This document shows positions 8,447-16,590 of a stretch of DNA of 64,000 nucleotides, one piece after another (positions within the stretch are counted from its first letter, which is position 1; each line of letters begins with the position of its first letter). A program made the translations under genes and the position numbers. Source of the DNA: Arthrobacter sp. NtRootA1 (lineage in GTDB: Bacteria > Actinomycetota > Actinomycetes > Actinomycetales > Micrococcaceae); assembly GCF_019976975.1 (NCBI RefSeq), contig NZ_AP024630.1, positions 4,960,001-5,024,000 of the forward strand, read 5' to 3'. A model generated the notes under the pieces. The model did no database searches. It worked only from the letters and a program-made list of their open reading frames with translations, and was not told the origin of the DNA.

Positions 8447-8698
8447 GTGGGCAATTTCAAAGGGTGGCATATCGTGGCCGGGGTGGCCGCAATGGCCCTT
8501 GCCGCACCCTTGGGATCGGCCATGGGATTGAACTTCGTTGCCACGTTCATGTTTGCGTGTGTAGTGTTCGTGGCCGTCGCCATGTGGACAGAATCCAAAA
8601 TCGCCCGACGCCGGGAAGCGGCCGATGCTACAGGCACCCCTGACGTTTCACGTCCCACAAGCGACCCCGCCGAATCGGACGACGCCACCCGGGATTAG
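8447..8698 (+). CDS. Small membrane protein, unknown function
   Basis: 83 residues from GTG 8447; TTG 8444 is equally possible and neither has a clear ribosome binding site. Two hydrophobic helices (IVAGVAAMALAAPLGSAM, then FVATFMFACVVFVAVAMW, about residues 10-46) are followed by a basic stop-transfer (ESKIARRRE) and a polar acidic tail. I do not recognise a family. Codon use resembles the neighbours, and it sits alone between the HTH gene and the maleylpyruvate-isomerase-like gene. Confidence 0.6.
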   Translation: MGNFKGWHIVAGVAAMALAAPLGSAMGLNFVATFMFACVVFVAVAMWTESKIARRREAADATGTPDVSRPTSDPAESDDATRD

Positions 8699-8753
8699 CG
8701 CGCGGGCGGGTCGAACAGCCCCAAATCCGACCCAGGGCTGTTTCAATAGCGGT

Positions 8754-9398
8754 ATGGCTTCGAGTCCCCGCTCCGTCATTTGGCCCGTTGTGCACGATGA
8801 GCGTCGTGCACTGATCCACGATCTGGAACCCCTTCCCGAGCCACTCTGGGAGACGCCTTCACTCTGCCCGGGCTGGGACATCCATGACGTCCTGGCGCAC
8901 GTTGTGGACAGCGCAAAGACCACCCGCTTGGGCTTCATCAAGCGAATGATTGAAGCCCGCTTCGACTTCGACCGCGACAACGCCGTGGGGGTGGAACGCG
9001 AAAAGGCCAAGGATCCCGGCCGGACGCTGACCGCGCTACGCGCTGTAGTGTCCCGGACATCTGGGCCGCCGGCGGGGAATGCCACGCGATTGGTGGAAGC
9101 ATTCGTCCATGGCGAAGACATCCGGCGCCCCCTGGGCATGACGCGCAACTACCCGGCGGAGCAGGTCGCGTTGGCCCTTGGCTACCAGGTCAAGACAACA
9201 ACAAGGATGGGCGGCGGCAAGGAGATAGCCGCAGGCTGGCGACTGGTTGCCACGGACACCGATTTCCAGCACGGCGACGGCCCGGAGGTTCAAGGACCAG
9301 CCATTTCCCTGCTTCTCGCTGTTTCAGGACGGCCAGTGTCTGAGGACGAGCTAACCGGTCCCGGAGCTCCGGTGTTCCTGGAACAGGCCCGGCCTTGA
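8754..9398 (+). CDS. Maleylpyruvate isomerase family protein (mycothiol-dependent, DinB-like fold)
   Basis: 214 residues from ATG 8754, preferred over upstream in-frame starts because the conserved domain begins here (RSVIWPVVHDERRALIHDLE). CPGWDIHDVLAHVVDS, with the metal-binding His, and VHGEDIRRPLG are typical of the TIGR03083-type proteins, which have the DinB/MDMPI metal-binding fold. Many members act with mycothiol, the actinobacterial thiol. No substrate can be assigned. The stop overlaps the start of the downstream hydrolase gene, indicating translational coupling. Confidence 0.85.
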   Translation: MASSPRSVIWPVVHDERRALIHDLEPLPEPLWETPSLCPGWDIHDVLAHVVDSAKTTRLGFIKRMIEARFDFDRDNAVGVEREKAKDPGRTLTALRAVVSRTSGPPAGNATRLVEAFVHGEDIRRPLGMTRNYPAEQVALALGYQVKTTTRMGGGKEIAAGWRLVATDTDFQHGDGPEVQGPAISLLLAVSGRPVSEDELTGPGAPVFLEQARP

Positions 9399-10201
9399 CG
9401 GGGCGCCGAGGGACGCGGACCACGCTACTGTCTGCCGACGTCGAGGCTTGCGGCCTAGGGGGTCGGATTCTCTGGACGGAGGGAACACCTCCTCCGGGGA
9501 CGCGCGGGAGCACGCAGCCGGCCTACATCCTTATCCACGGAATCGGCGTCTCGCATCGCTACCTTGCGCGCCTTCACGGCGCCCTGGCAGCGGGCGCGCC
9601 CACCTACTCGCTGGACCTCCCAGGCTTTGCGGGTACTCCCAAGCCCGGGCGACAACTGTCTGTGGAAGACTACGGCGCGTTCATCGCAGAAGCACTGAAG
9701 GCCTGCGGCATCGAGTCGTACATCCTGGTAGGCCACTCGATGGGCGTGCAGTTCGCCATTGAAGCGGCCCTCCACACGCCCGAACGCGCCTTGCACCTTG
9801 TCCTCATGGGTCCCGTGGTGGACTCACGCCACAAGAACGTGGCACAGCAGTCGCTCGCATTGTTCCTGGACGGAGTACTCCGCGAAAGCCCATCGTCCAA
9901 CTGGATCGTGATCACGGACTACCTTCAATGCGGTCCGCGCTGGTACATGACGGAGCTGCCCGTGATGATGAGCTACCCAACGGAGAAGCAGCTGGCCAAA
10001 GTCCGGATTCCCGTGCTGGTGCTCCGCGGCAGCCGCGATCATGTGGCAGGGCCGGAGTGGTCGCTTAGGCTCTCCCGGGCGGTACCCCAGGGGCGCCTCG
10101 TTGAAATCCCCGGAGTAGGGCACGTCGCCCAGCACATGCGGCCGAAGGCCGTGGCGGATGCCATCATGAGCTTCGTTTCGGCAACGTCCCGCTCCAACTA
10201 G
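9395..10201 (+). CDS. Alpha/beta hydrolase
   Basis: 268 residues if translation starts at TTG 9395, overlapping the previous stop. A later start is possible because conserved sequence only begins near residue 23. The fold is clear: oxyanion segment ILIHGIGVSHR, nucleophile elbow VGHSMGVQ with Ser 115, acid GSRDHVAG with Asp 215, and GVGHVAQH with His 243, so the triad is complete. An ester, lactone or C-C bond hydrolase is likely. Coupling to a maleylpyruvate-isomerase-like gene hints at a shared, unidentified catabolic step. Confidence 0.88.
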   Translation: MTGRRGTRTTLLSADVEACGLGGRILWTEGTPPPGTRGSTQPAYILIHGIGVSHRYLARLHGALAAGAPTYSLDLPGFAGTPKPGRQLSVEDYGAFIAEALKACGIESYILVGHSMGVQFAIEAALHTPERALHLVLMGPVVDSRHKNVAQQSLALFLDGVLRESPSSNWIVITDYLQCGPRWYMTELPVMMSYPTEKQLAKVRIPVLVLRGSRDHVAGPEWSLRLSRAVPQGRLVEIPGVGHVAQHMRPKAVADAIMSFVSATSRSN

Positions 10202-10312
10202 GCGTATTCGTACGACGGCGGCGCCAGCCTGGATGCCCCTTGTTGGGTTTGCGATCCGGAGACTAGGCTGGCCGGGCAGGCACAATAGTAAGTTTGCTTA
10301 GGAAGGGTGACC

Positions 10313-10567
10313 ATGACCAGCTATGACCCTGAGGACGATCCCCGGACCTTCGGAGTTTCCGACGCCCCCGAGCCAGCCGACACGACAGGCGATGTGCACA
10401 CCGATCCGGATATGCACCAGGACGAAGACGACGACCCCGCTGCCTCCGCCAATCCCGATCCCTTGGATGGCAACGTCACGGGACTTGAGCCCGGCGGTGG
10501 AGTTCCCCCGGGCGAAACCCCACCGGCCGAGGGCAGTATGAGCAGCGACCAAGGGCACGAAGAGTAG
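10313..10567 (+). CDS. Small acidic protein, DUF6480-like
   Basis: 84 residues from ATG 10313, supported by AGGAAGG 6 nt upstream; an in-frame GTG at 10307 overlaps that site. Composition is very acidic in the first two thirds (runs of Asp and Glu), then comes GLEPGGGVPPGETPPAEGS. This Gly/Pro-rich signature recalls the actinobacterial DUF6480 group. There is no membrane segment or signal, and it is probably disordered. Function is unknown. Confidence 0.72.
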   Translation: MTSYDPEDDPRTFGVSDAPEPADTTGDVHTDPDMHQDEDDDPAASANPDPLDGNVTGLEPGGGVPPGETPPAEGSMSSDQGHEE

Positions 10568-10577
10568 CTCGTCGCCA

Positions 10578-10617
10578 AGCCGCTATCCCGTCGTTGCTCA
10601 ACAACGGGATAGCGGCT
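10578..10617. terminator. Bidirectional hairpin terminator, CCGCTATCCC family
   Basis: AGCCGCTATCCC at 10578-10589 pairs with GGGATAGCGGCT at 10606-10617, and GTTG/CAAC extends the stem after a 3-nt bulge. It lies between the convergent DUF6480-like gene and the ligase gene. No strong T run follows. The same stem core occurs in the terminator after alanine dehydrogenase at 16501-16540. Confidence 0.75.
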
Positions 10618-10648
10618 CAACAACGTGATAACCGACGGACGCCCCGGC

Positions 10649-11716
10649 CTATGGCAGCCTCAGAATCTCCCCGAGGTCATAGTCAGCAGGCTCCTCCAGT
10701 TGGGAGTAGGTGCAGCTCTCCGGAGTCCGGTCCGGCCGCCATCGTCGAAATTGGGTGGTGTGCCGGAACCGGTCGCCTTCCATGTAGTCATAGGCAACCT
10801 CGATGACGAGCTCGGGCCGGAGGGGAACAAAGGAGAAGTCCTTACCGGCGCTCCACCTGCTCTGCGCGCCCGGCATTCGGGAACCTGTAGCTGCGGCATC
10901 TCCTTGATCGGCCCACTGACCCCAAGGATGTTCGCTGAACTCCGTCTGGTATGGCTCAAGTTCGGCCACCAGGCTTTCGCGCTTGGCCATAGGAAATGAA
11001 GCCACCACCCCCACGTGCTGCAGCTGACCGGCGTCGTTATAGAGCCCAAGCAGCATCGACCCGACAACCTTTCCCGTTTTGTGCCAGCGGAATCCAGCCA
11101 CCACGCAGTCCGCGGTGCGTTCATGCTTGGTTTTGAACATGACACGCTTATTCGGCTGGTACGTCCCCTCGAGCGGCTTGGAAAGTATGCCGTCGAGCCC
11201 AGCACCTTCCAGCTGCACGAACCACTCCTGTGCTTGGTCGAGTTCCGTCACCGCCGGCGTTACGTACACGGGGGCCTCAGCCTTGGCCAGCGCCTTCTCC
11301 AAGGCGGCCCGACGCTCGGAAAACGGCTTGTCCATGAGGTTCTCGTCTCCCAGCGCGAGGATGTCGAATCCGATGAAGGAGGACGGGGTGCTCCCGGCAA
11401 GCATCCGTACACGGCTATCTGCGGGGTGGATTCGCTGCTGAAGGCCTTCGAAGTCGAGCCTGTTCCCAGCTATGAGGACGATCTCGCCGTCGATCACGCA
11501 TTTGTCCGGAAGATTCTTCTGGAGGGCTTCCACGAGCTCAGGGAAATACCGTGTCATTGGACGTTCGTTGCGGCTGCCCAGGATGATCTCATCCCCGTCT
11601 TTGAAAACGATGGTCCTGAACCCGTCCCACTTTGGCTCAAAATGGCCCACATCAGGGATCGAAGGCACGGACTTGGCAAGCATGGGCGAAATGGGCGGCA
11701 TCACTGGGAGGTCCAT
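10649..11716 (-). CDS. ligC: ATP-dependent DNA ligase, LigC-like
   Basis: 355 residues from ATG 11716; the longer upstream frame has no ligase homology. Nucleotidyltransferase motifs are in order: motif I EPKWDGFR with the adenylated Lys 29, SRNERPMTRYFPE, motif III VIDGEIV and FDILAL, motif IV LDGILSKPL and motif V MFKTKHERTADCVVAG. A C-terminal OB-fold domain ends with QFRRWRPDRTPESC. Size and layout match mycobacterial LigC rather than the large LigD. LigC-type enzymes join nicks in repair, including base excision repair. No Ku, primase or nuclease gene is adjacent. Confidence 0.88.
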   Translation of the reverse strand: MDLPVMPPISPMLAKSVPSIPDVGHFEPKWDGFRTIVFKDGDEIILGSRNERPMTRYFPELVEALQKNLPDKCVIDGEIVLIAGNRLDFEGLQQRIHPADSRVRMLAGSTPSSFIGFDILALGDENLMDKPFSERRAALEKALAKAEAPVYVTPAVTELDQAQEWFVQLEGAGLDGILSKPLEGTYQPNKRVMFKTKHERTADCVVAGFRWHKTGKVVGSMLLGLYNDAGQLQHVGVVASFPMAKRESLVAELEPYQTEFSEHPWGQWADQGDAAATGSRMPGAQSRWSAGKDFSFVPLRPELVIEVAYDYMEGDRFRHTTQFRRWRPDRTPESCTYSQLEEPADYDLGEILRLP

Positions 11717-11763
11717 ACGACTATGTTCTACCTGCCGCCCGCGGCTGAAGCTAGTCTTGGGCC

Positions 11764-11997
11764 ATGGATATGTTGGCCGTTCTCGTGGCAGTGCTGGCAG
11801 CACCTGCCCTCGTTGCTGGCCTTTGGTTCTGGGTCTCGCGCCAGAACAGCAAGGGGAAAGTCCGGCGCGGCGCCACGGGTGGGATGCTGGGTGTGGCGGA
11901 CGAAATTTTCCGACCCGAGACTCATTACGCACACCAGGTCCAAAGGATCCAGCACGAGCTGCCAGCCCCTGCTCCGGCACCGGAGCCTAAGTCCTAA
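11764..11997 (+). CDS. Small single-pass membrane protein, unknown function
   Basis: 77 residues from ATG 11764. One N-terminal hydrophobic helix (MLAVLVAVLAAPALVAGLWF) is followed by a basic segment and a Pro/Ala-rich tail. It is divergent from the ligase gene with only 47 bp between the starts, so promoters must overlap the genes or be compact. The conserved-looking part after the helix (GVADEIFRPETHYAHQ) suggests a real protein. No family is recognised. Confidence 0.65.
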   Translation: MDMLAVLVAVLAAPALVAGLWFWVSRQNSKGKVRRGATGGMLGVADEIFRPETHYAHQVQRIQHELPAPAPAPEPKS

Positions 11998-12097
11998 GGG
12001 ACCTTCTCACTGGAAGGCGTCCCGCCCGTTACATTAATGTGACTTTAGTATGGCGCTCATGTACGGTCTAAGAGCGACCCGTATCTCCGCTGGGCCG

Positions 12098-12270
12098 CTT
12101 CCGGGTTGACGCCGAGCTCTGCCGCAAACCGGGATCCGCCAGACTCGCGGCAGAGACGGGGGACCCAGAGTTCCCGGGCCTGATTTTCCATAGGCCCTTG
12201 GGGTGAAGCCGCCATGTGCGGCCGGACGGCCTCGTCCGAACCCGACAGCTAACCTCGCAGGCGTTGAGAG
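12098..12270 (+). promoter_or_regulatory. c-di-AMP riboswitch (ydaO/yuaA class)
   Basis: The leader of the 470-residue membrane protein carries the conserved blocks of the ydaO/yuaA RNA in order: GACGCCGAGCTCTGCCGC (12108-12125), GGGGGACCCA (12159-12168), TTGGGGTGAAGCC (12199-12211) and the diagnostic GAACCCGACAGCTAACCTCG (12238-12257) followed by CAGGCG. GACGCC at 12108-12113 can pair with GGCGTT at 12260-12265 as P1. The P1 end runs into GAGAGG, the likely ribosome binding site of the gene starting at 12280. In actinobacteria this class senses cyclic di-AMP and often controls cell-wall remodelling proteins. Boundaries are approximate. Confidence 0.88.
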
Positions 12271-12279
12271 GCAACCACC

Positions 12280-13692
12280 ATGTCCCCAACCATGGATCAG
12301 CCGCGCCGCGCCCAAATAGCGCGCGAGCGCACCCAGCCAACCGGACGCCGTCGGGCCCAACCCAGCGGATCCTCCACCAGCGCGCCAGCAGAAGGTTTAG
12401 AAGGCACGACGCCGGAACCCGCCACTGCTTCCACTCCCACCCCTGCGGCACCCACCACGCGCGCGGCCGCTCGCGCGGCAGAGCGTGCACGGGCAGCCCA
12501 GGCAGTTATTTCTGCTGAGACAGCTCCCGCTGAAACTGCTCCAGCAGAAACAGCACCGGCGGACTCTGCTCCCACGGATTCTGCCCTCTTTGAGCCGTCA
12601 ACTGCTGCGATTTCAACTGTTCAGGCGCCCGAACCGGTCGCGTCCGAACCGCCTGCGAATCCCGAGCCGGCCACCGCTGCGATCCCGATCGTTCAAGCGC
12701 CCACGCCCGCTGCTGCACCCACCCCCGCTGCGCCGGAACCGGAACCCGCCACCGCTGCCATCCCGATCGTGCAGGCGGCCACGTCCGCTGCTGCACCCAC
12801 CCCGGGCGCGCACGAACCGGAACCCGCCACCGCTGCCATCCCGATCGTGCAGGTAAAGAGCTCTGCCCAGCTCGCCGCGGCCGCGACCGCCGCTGCTGGT
12901 CTCGCAAGCCGGAAGGCCCTTCGCGCCCAGGAAACCGAGAGCAGTACTGCCCGTAAGGCGGCACCTGCTGCCGAAACCCCAGCAGGCGCCCCTACCTTCG
13001 GAGCTTCATCCTTGGGCGGGTCATCTCGGGGTGGGTCGTCCTTCAGCCACGAACCACACTCCGTGCTCACCAAGGCGGCCTCGGTCAAAACGATGGGCCA
13101 GCGCATGGCAGTTGTGGCTGGAGCCTTGGGCTTGGTGTTGACTGTTGGCACCATGAGCCAGGCCTTCGAGCTTCCCTTCTTCGGGCAGGAAACGCCGACG
13201 AAGGAAGCCAGTGACGCAAAGACGGGTGGCGACAGCAGGCAGTCAACTTCGGCCGCCCCTGCACCCACCTCGTCCACCTCCACCGCGTCCGCTTCGTCGG
13301 CCACCAGCGAGGCCGGACTGCCGGCGACTGTTGCAACGCAGTCGTCAGAAGAGGCACCCGCTCAGTCGCCGTCGTCCCTTCCGACTCCGCAGGTTTCACT
13401 TGCGGATCCTGTTTGGGTTCCTTCGGCAGTCCCGTCGGCTGTTGTTCCTGTGCCGGGCGTGACCACTCCTGTCCCAACCCAGCCGGCCCCGAGCCCGGTC
13501 CCGTCGGACACGGTTACCACCCCACCGGCCGCGACCACCCCGACTCCAACGGGGACTCCGGCGCCCACTCCAACACAGACTCCGGCGCCAAAGCCAAAGC
13601 CGACCGGCAGCCCCAGCACCACCACACCGTCCACTGATTCACCCTTGGATCTGGACTCCGTACTTGACGGCGCCACAGGGATTTTGAAATGA
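12280..13692 (+). CDS. Repeat-rich Ala/Pro/Thr membrane protein under c-di-AMP riboswitch control
   Basis: 470 residues. The N-terminal half (1-265) is basic at first (RRAQIARERTQ), then low complexity with AETAP repeats and four copies of an ATAAIPIVQ-type unit. One membrane helix follows at about 277-298 (MAVVAGALGLVLTVGTMSQA), then a Ser/Thr/Pro-rich region resembling a wall-spanning linker (PTPTGTPAPTPTQTPAPKPK) and a short end LDLDSVLDGATGILK. By charge, the N-terminal part should be cytoplasmic and the Pro-rich part outside. No peptidase, LysM, amidase or lytic domain is seen. Control by c-di-AMP suggests a role linked to wall or turgor, but none can be assigned. Confidence 0.8.
   Translation: MSPTMDQPRRAQIARERTQPTGRRRAQPSGSSTSAPAEGLEGTTPEPATASTPTPAAPTTRAAARAAERARAAQAVISAETAPAETAPAETAPADSAPTDSALFEPSTAAISTVQAPEPVASEPPANPEPATAAIPIVQAPTPAAAPTPAAPEPEPATAAIPIVQAATSAAAPTPGAHEPEPATAAIPIVQVKSSAQLAAAATAAAGLASRKALRAQETESSTARKAAPAAETPAGAPTFGASSLGGSSRGGSSFSHEPHSVLTKAASVKTMGQRMAVVAGALGLVLTVGTMSQAFELPFFGQETPTKEASDAKTGGDSRQSTSAAPAPTSSTSTASASSATSEAGLPATVATQSSEEAPAQSPSSLPTPQVSLADPVWVPSAVPSAVVPVPGVTTPVPTQPAPSPVPSDTVTTPPAATTPTPTGTPAPTPTQTPAPKPKPTGSPSTTTPSTDSPLDLDSVLDGATGILK
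12592..12853 (+). repeat. Tandem coding repeats (ATAAIPIVQ units)
   Basis: Four imperfect units of about 24-29 codons each contain ATAAIPIVQ (first copy STAAISTVQ) separated by Pro/Ala/Glu-rich spacers. The last three units are nearly identical at DNA level (ACCGCTGCSATCCCGATCGT), which suggests recent duplication by slippage or recombination. Copy number may vary between strains. Confidence 0.8.
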
Positions 13693-13866
13693 GCACGCGG
13701 CTTCCCAGGACCAGCGCGCACGTCGGATGGCACGGCAGGTACTGCAGCAGCAGCCGCACTGCCACGTTCCGCAGTCGGATGGGCCGCTGGAGCTGCCAGC
13801 GGTTGCGCCGAGCCTAAGGACTCACGGCACCAGGAATCATCGCAATAGGAATAGCAGCGACAAGAT

Positions 13867-13896
13867 GGGGCAGGCACCTACCAGGGTGCCTGCCCC
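13867..13896. terminator. Bidirectional terminator hairpin
   Basis: GGGGCAGGCACC at 13867-13878 and GGTGCCTGCCCC at 13885-13896 form a perfect 12-bp stem with a 6-nt loop. It lies between the convergent riboswitch-controlled gene and the PucR-type gene. The stretch from 13693 to 13866 holds nothing else I can support. Confidence 0.85.
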
Positions 13897-13927
13897 TTGT
13901 GCTCCCTTACGCACCTGATCCGGGGCC

Positions 13928-15142
13928 CTAGATCCGGGGCCGCGAGGCCCACCTCTGGGCCTTCAGTGCGGCGTGCAACTCGAGCCTGATCCCACCGCTC
14001 AACGGATCAGCTCCAATGAGTTGGCGGATCCGGCCGAGGCGATTGTAGATGCTGCTCCTGTGCAGGTGAAGTTTCGCGGCAACGTCCTGCACTGAGCTGT
14101 CGTTGTCATAGAGCAGTTCCAACACGGGCAGGAGTTCGCCGTTCTTATCCTGGTCCTCCAAAGTCCTGAAATGAACGGAGCCCGTATCATCCCAGCCACC
14201 CGGCGCCTGAAGACGATCGAAGAGTTGATAAACGCCCACCGCCCGACTCTCCACCAGTTCCCCGAGGGGCGGATCCACGGCGGCGGCCTGTGCTGCCACT
14301 TTCGATTGCCTGTAGGCGCCTGCCAGTTGCCGGATAACCTGGAACGGCTCACTGATGCCCAGGATCACCCGGTCCACTTTGCGGCCCGCCCGCTTTGCGA
14401 GCTCCAATTGATAGTGCACCAGGACCTGGGCGTGATCCGCCCTGCCACCGGATTCGCGGAACAGGACAACGGAATGCGTCTCCGTCCCGGCGCTGAACAG
14501 CGCGGCGTTGACACCGATGGTGGACTGCAGCGCAGCTGTTCGGTGCGTTAGCGTCGCGGCGATGGGGTCGACGTCGGTTCCGCCGCCGTCCGCGTCCAGG
14601 ATGGTCACCAGTTGCCACGGACCGCGGCCTTGGATCTCCTTCCAGCCGGCCACCGCTGCCACTGCGTTCGACTCGCCAGTGCAGGCCGTCAGAAACTCCT
14701 GCTCCCGCCTCCTGCGAAACTCTGACTCGGCCGTGTTGGAATCGAGCAGCAAACCAGCCAACAGGTCCAGTTCGTCACGCACGCCGGGCAATTCGGCGAG
14801 TATCGCCGTCGCGGTTTGCTCCTCAAGGTCCTGCTGCACCCATAAGTAGCCAACCCGAAAACCGCGCACCAGCAACGGGACGCAAACGCGGCCGAGCATG
14901 CCCAGCTCGTCGTTCGCCGGAACAACAACCGGGCGCACCGCCGTCGCGATGCCGTGGGAGAGCTGCCAAGCACTGACATCGCTCGGCACGCGTTTGCTCA
15001 ACAGGAAGTTCACGCGGACGCGGTCGGCGTGGGATTGGTTGGAACTGTAGGCGAGGAGGACGCCGTCGAGGTCCTCCAGGGACAACCCCCTGCCAAGCTT
15101 GAGCGCCACGCGTTCAACGATCTCCTCGACGTCCTGCTGCAT
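13928..15142 (-). CDS. PucR/CdaR-type transcriptional regulator, probable regulator of ald
   Basis: 404 residues from ATG 15142, the Met at which the conserved domain begins (QQDVEEIVERVALKLGRGLS). A GAF-like sensory region occupies the first 160 residues, a GGDEF-like CdaR middle domain follows, and the C-terminus carries the PucR helix-turn-helix (VQDVAAKLHLHRSSIYNRLG) near residue 365. The gene is divergent from alanine dehydrogenase with a 208-bp shared control region containing a 16-bp dyad. In Bacillus the PucR-type protein AdeR activates ald, so an equivalent role is likely by both family and context. The inducer is probably alanine, but this is inference. Confidence 0.87.
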   Translation of the reverse strand: MQQDVEEIVERVALKLGRGLSLEDLDGVLLAYSSNQSHADRVRVNFLLSKRVPSDVSAWQLSHGIATAVRPVVVPANDELGMLGRVCVPLLVRGFRVGYLWVQQDLEEQTATAILAELPGVRDELDLLAGLLLDSNTAESEFRRRREQEFLTACTGESNAVAAVAGWKEIQGRGPWQLVTILDADGGGTDVDPIAATLTHRTAALQSTIGVNAALFSAGTETHSVVLFRESGGRADHAQVLVHYQLELAKRAGRKVDRVILGISEPFQVIRQLAGAYRQSKVAAQAAAVDPPLGELVESRAVGVYQLFDRLQAPGGWDDTGSVHFRTLEDQDKNGELLPVLELLYDNDSSVQDVAAKLHLHRSSIYNRLGRIRQLIGADPLSGGIRLELHAALKAQRWASRPRI

Positions 15143-15185
15143 CCAGAAAGCGTACCAACACAAGGCGACACCTGACGCCCCAGTC

Positions 15186-15201
15186 CTCGACAAATGTCGA
15201 G
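15186..15201. promoter_or_regulatory. Putative operator between the PucR-type regulator and ald
   Basis: CTCGACA-AA-TGTCGAG is a perfect 7+7 dyad with a 2-bp centre. It is located 44 bp upstream of the regulator start and 150 bp upstream of ald. A TTGACT at 15220-15225 on the plus strand could be a -35 element for ald just downstream of the dyad, which would suit an activator site. No convincing -10 was found. Confidence 0.6.
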
Positions 15202-15350
15202 CTTGATTTGAGCTGCTCCTTGACTTTACGGGGTTTTCACTTGCGCCGAGCTGGGAGGTCCATGTCGCCTGCCTCACAGCCGGATTTATTCTGGAATCAC
15301 AGCCCGCAGCAAATATCCGGCCGAAAAGCCGCTAACGATGGAGCCAGCAA

Positions 15351-16469
15351 ATGATCATCGGCGTCCCCAAAGAAATCAAGAACAACGAGTTCCGCGTAGC
15401 CATCACGGCCGCAGGTGTCCACGAGTTCCGCACTCACGGACACACCGTTCTGGTTGAGCGGGGCGCGGGCCTGGGCTCGGGAATCACGGACGAGGAATAC
15501 TCGATCGCGGGCGCCGAAATCGTTGCCGACGCGGACGACGTCTGGGGCCGGGCCGACATGGTCATGAAGGTCAAGGAACCCATCAAGGCCGAGTACCACC
15601 GCTTCCGCAAGGGCCTCATCCTCTTCACATACCTGCACCTCGCCGCAGAGCCCGAACTCACCGCCGAGCTCATCAACTCCGGCGTCACGGCCATCGCCTA
15701 CGAGACGGTCCAGGAAGGACGCACCCTCCCGCTGCTCGCCCCGATGTCCGAGGTCGCGGGCCGCCTGTCCGTGGTGGTCGGCGCTTCCTCGCTGATGGCT
15801 CCGGCTGGCGGCAAGGGCATCCTCCTCGGCGGTGTGCCGGGTGTCCGTCCCGCCAAAGTTGTTGTCCTCGGTGCCGGTGTTGCCGGAACCAACGCTGCCG
15901 CCATGGCGCTGGGCCTCGGTGCTGATGTCACCATCATGGACATCAACATCAACCGCCTGCGGGAACTCGACGCTCTTTACCAGGGCCGCTTGAAGACCGT
16001 GGCATCCAACGCCTACGAGATCGAGAAGTCAGTTGTCGACGCAGATCTCGTGATCGGCTCCGTCCTGATCCCGGGCGCCAAGGCTCCCAAGCTGGTCACC
16101 AACGAACTCGTGTCCCGAATGAAGCCGGGTTCGGTTCTGGTGGACATCGCCGTGGACCAGGGTGGCTGCTTCGAGGACACACACCCCACCACCCACCAGG
16201 AACCGACGTACAAGGTCCACAACTCGATCTTCTACTGCGTTGCCAACATGCCTGGCGCTGTTCCGAACACGTCCACGTACGCACTGACCAACGTCACCCT
16301 GCGCTACGCCGTGGCACTGGCCAACCTGGGCGTCAAGGCCGCATTCGACCGCGACCCCGCCCTCGCCGCAGGCCTCAATATCGCTGCAGGCCACGTGGCA
16401 CACCACTCGGTGTCGGAGGCGCACAACCTGCCCCTCGTCGCCGACTGGCACAGCGTGGTTACCGCGTAG
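15351..16469 (+). CDS. ald: Alanine dehydrogenase
   Basis: 372 residues, the normal length. It catalyses NAD-dependent L-alanine to pyruvate plus ammonia and the reverse. The start MIIGVPKEIKNNEFRVAI is the family signature. Expected catalytic residues fall at Lys 75 (VKVKEP region) and His 96 (YLHLAAE), matching the mycobacterial numbering, and VVVLGAGVAGTNAA is the NAD-binding loop. VDIAVDQGG carries the conserved Asp near 270. It is divergent from a PucR-type regulator and is followed by an 18-bp stem terminator, so it is probably a single-gene unit. Confidence 0.97.
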   Translation: MIIGVPKEIKNNEFRVAITAAGVHEFRTHGHTVLVERGAGLGSGITDEEYSIAGAEIVADADDVWGRADMVMKVKEPIKAEYHRFRKGLILFTYLHLAAEPELTAELINSGVTAIAYETVQEGRTLPLLAPMSEVAGRLSVVVGASSLMAPAGGKGILLGGVPGVRPAKVVVLGAGVAGTNAAAMALGLGADVTIMDININRLRELDALYQGRLKTVASNAYEIEKSVVDADLVIGSVLIPGAKAPKLVTNELVSRMKPGSVLVDIAVDQGGCFEDTHPTTHQEPTYKVHNSIFYCVANMPGAVPNTSTYALTNVTLRYAVALANLGVKAAFDRDPALAAGLNIAAGHVAHHSVSEAHNLPLVADWHSVVTA

Positions 16470-16500
16470 GCTTTGCCCTTGCGGCGGTGACAAGTCGCTG

Positions 16501-16540
16501 GCCCGCTATCCCGTTGCTGCCCAGCAACGGGATAGCGGGC
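16501..16540. terminator. Strong hairpin terminator after ald, CCGCTATCCC family
   Basis: GCCCGCTATCCCGTTGCT at 16501-16518 pairs perfectly with 16523-16540 around a 4-nt loop. It is 31 nt after the ald stop and also faces the convergent anti-sigma-like gene. The core matches the hairpin at 10578-10617. Confidence 0.9.
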
Positions 16541-16590
16541 TTTGCACGTGTTGGGGCGGCAAACCCGTGCTGGGGCGGGCAGACCCGTGC

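Noticed and set aside
11997..12030. Weak GGGA-CTTC/GAAG-TCCC hairpin after the small membrane protein gene
   Set aside because: Pairing is interrupted and no T run follows, so it was not listed as a terminator.
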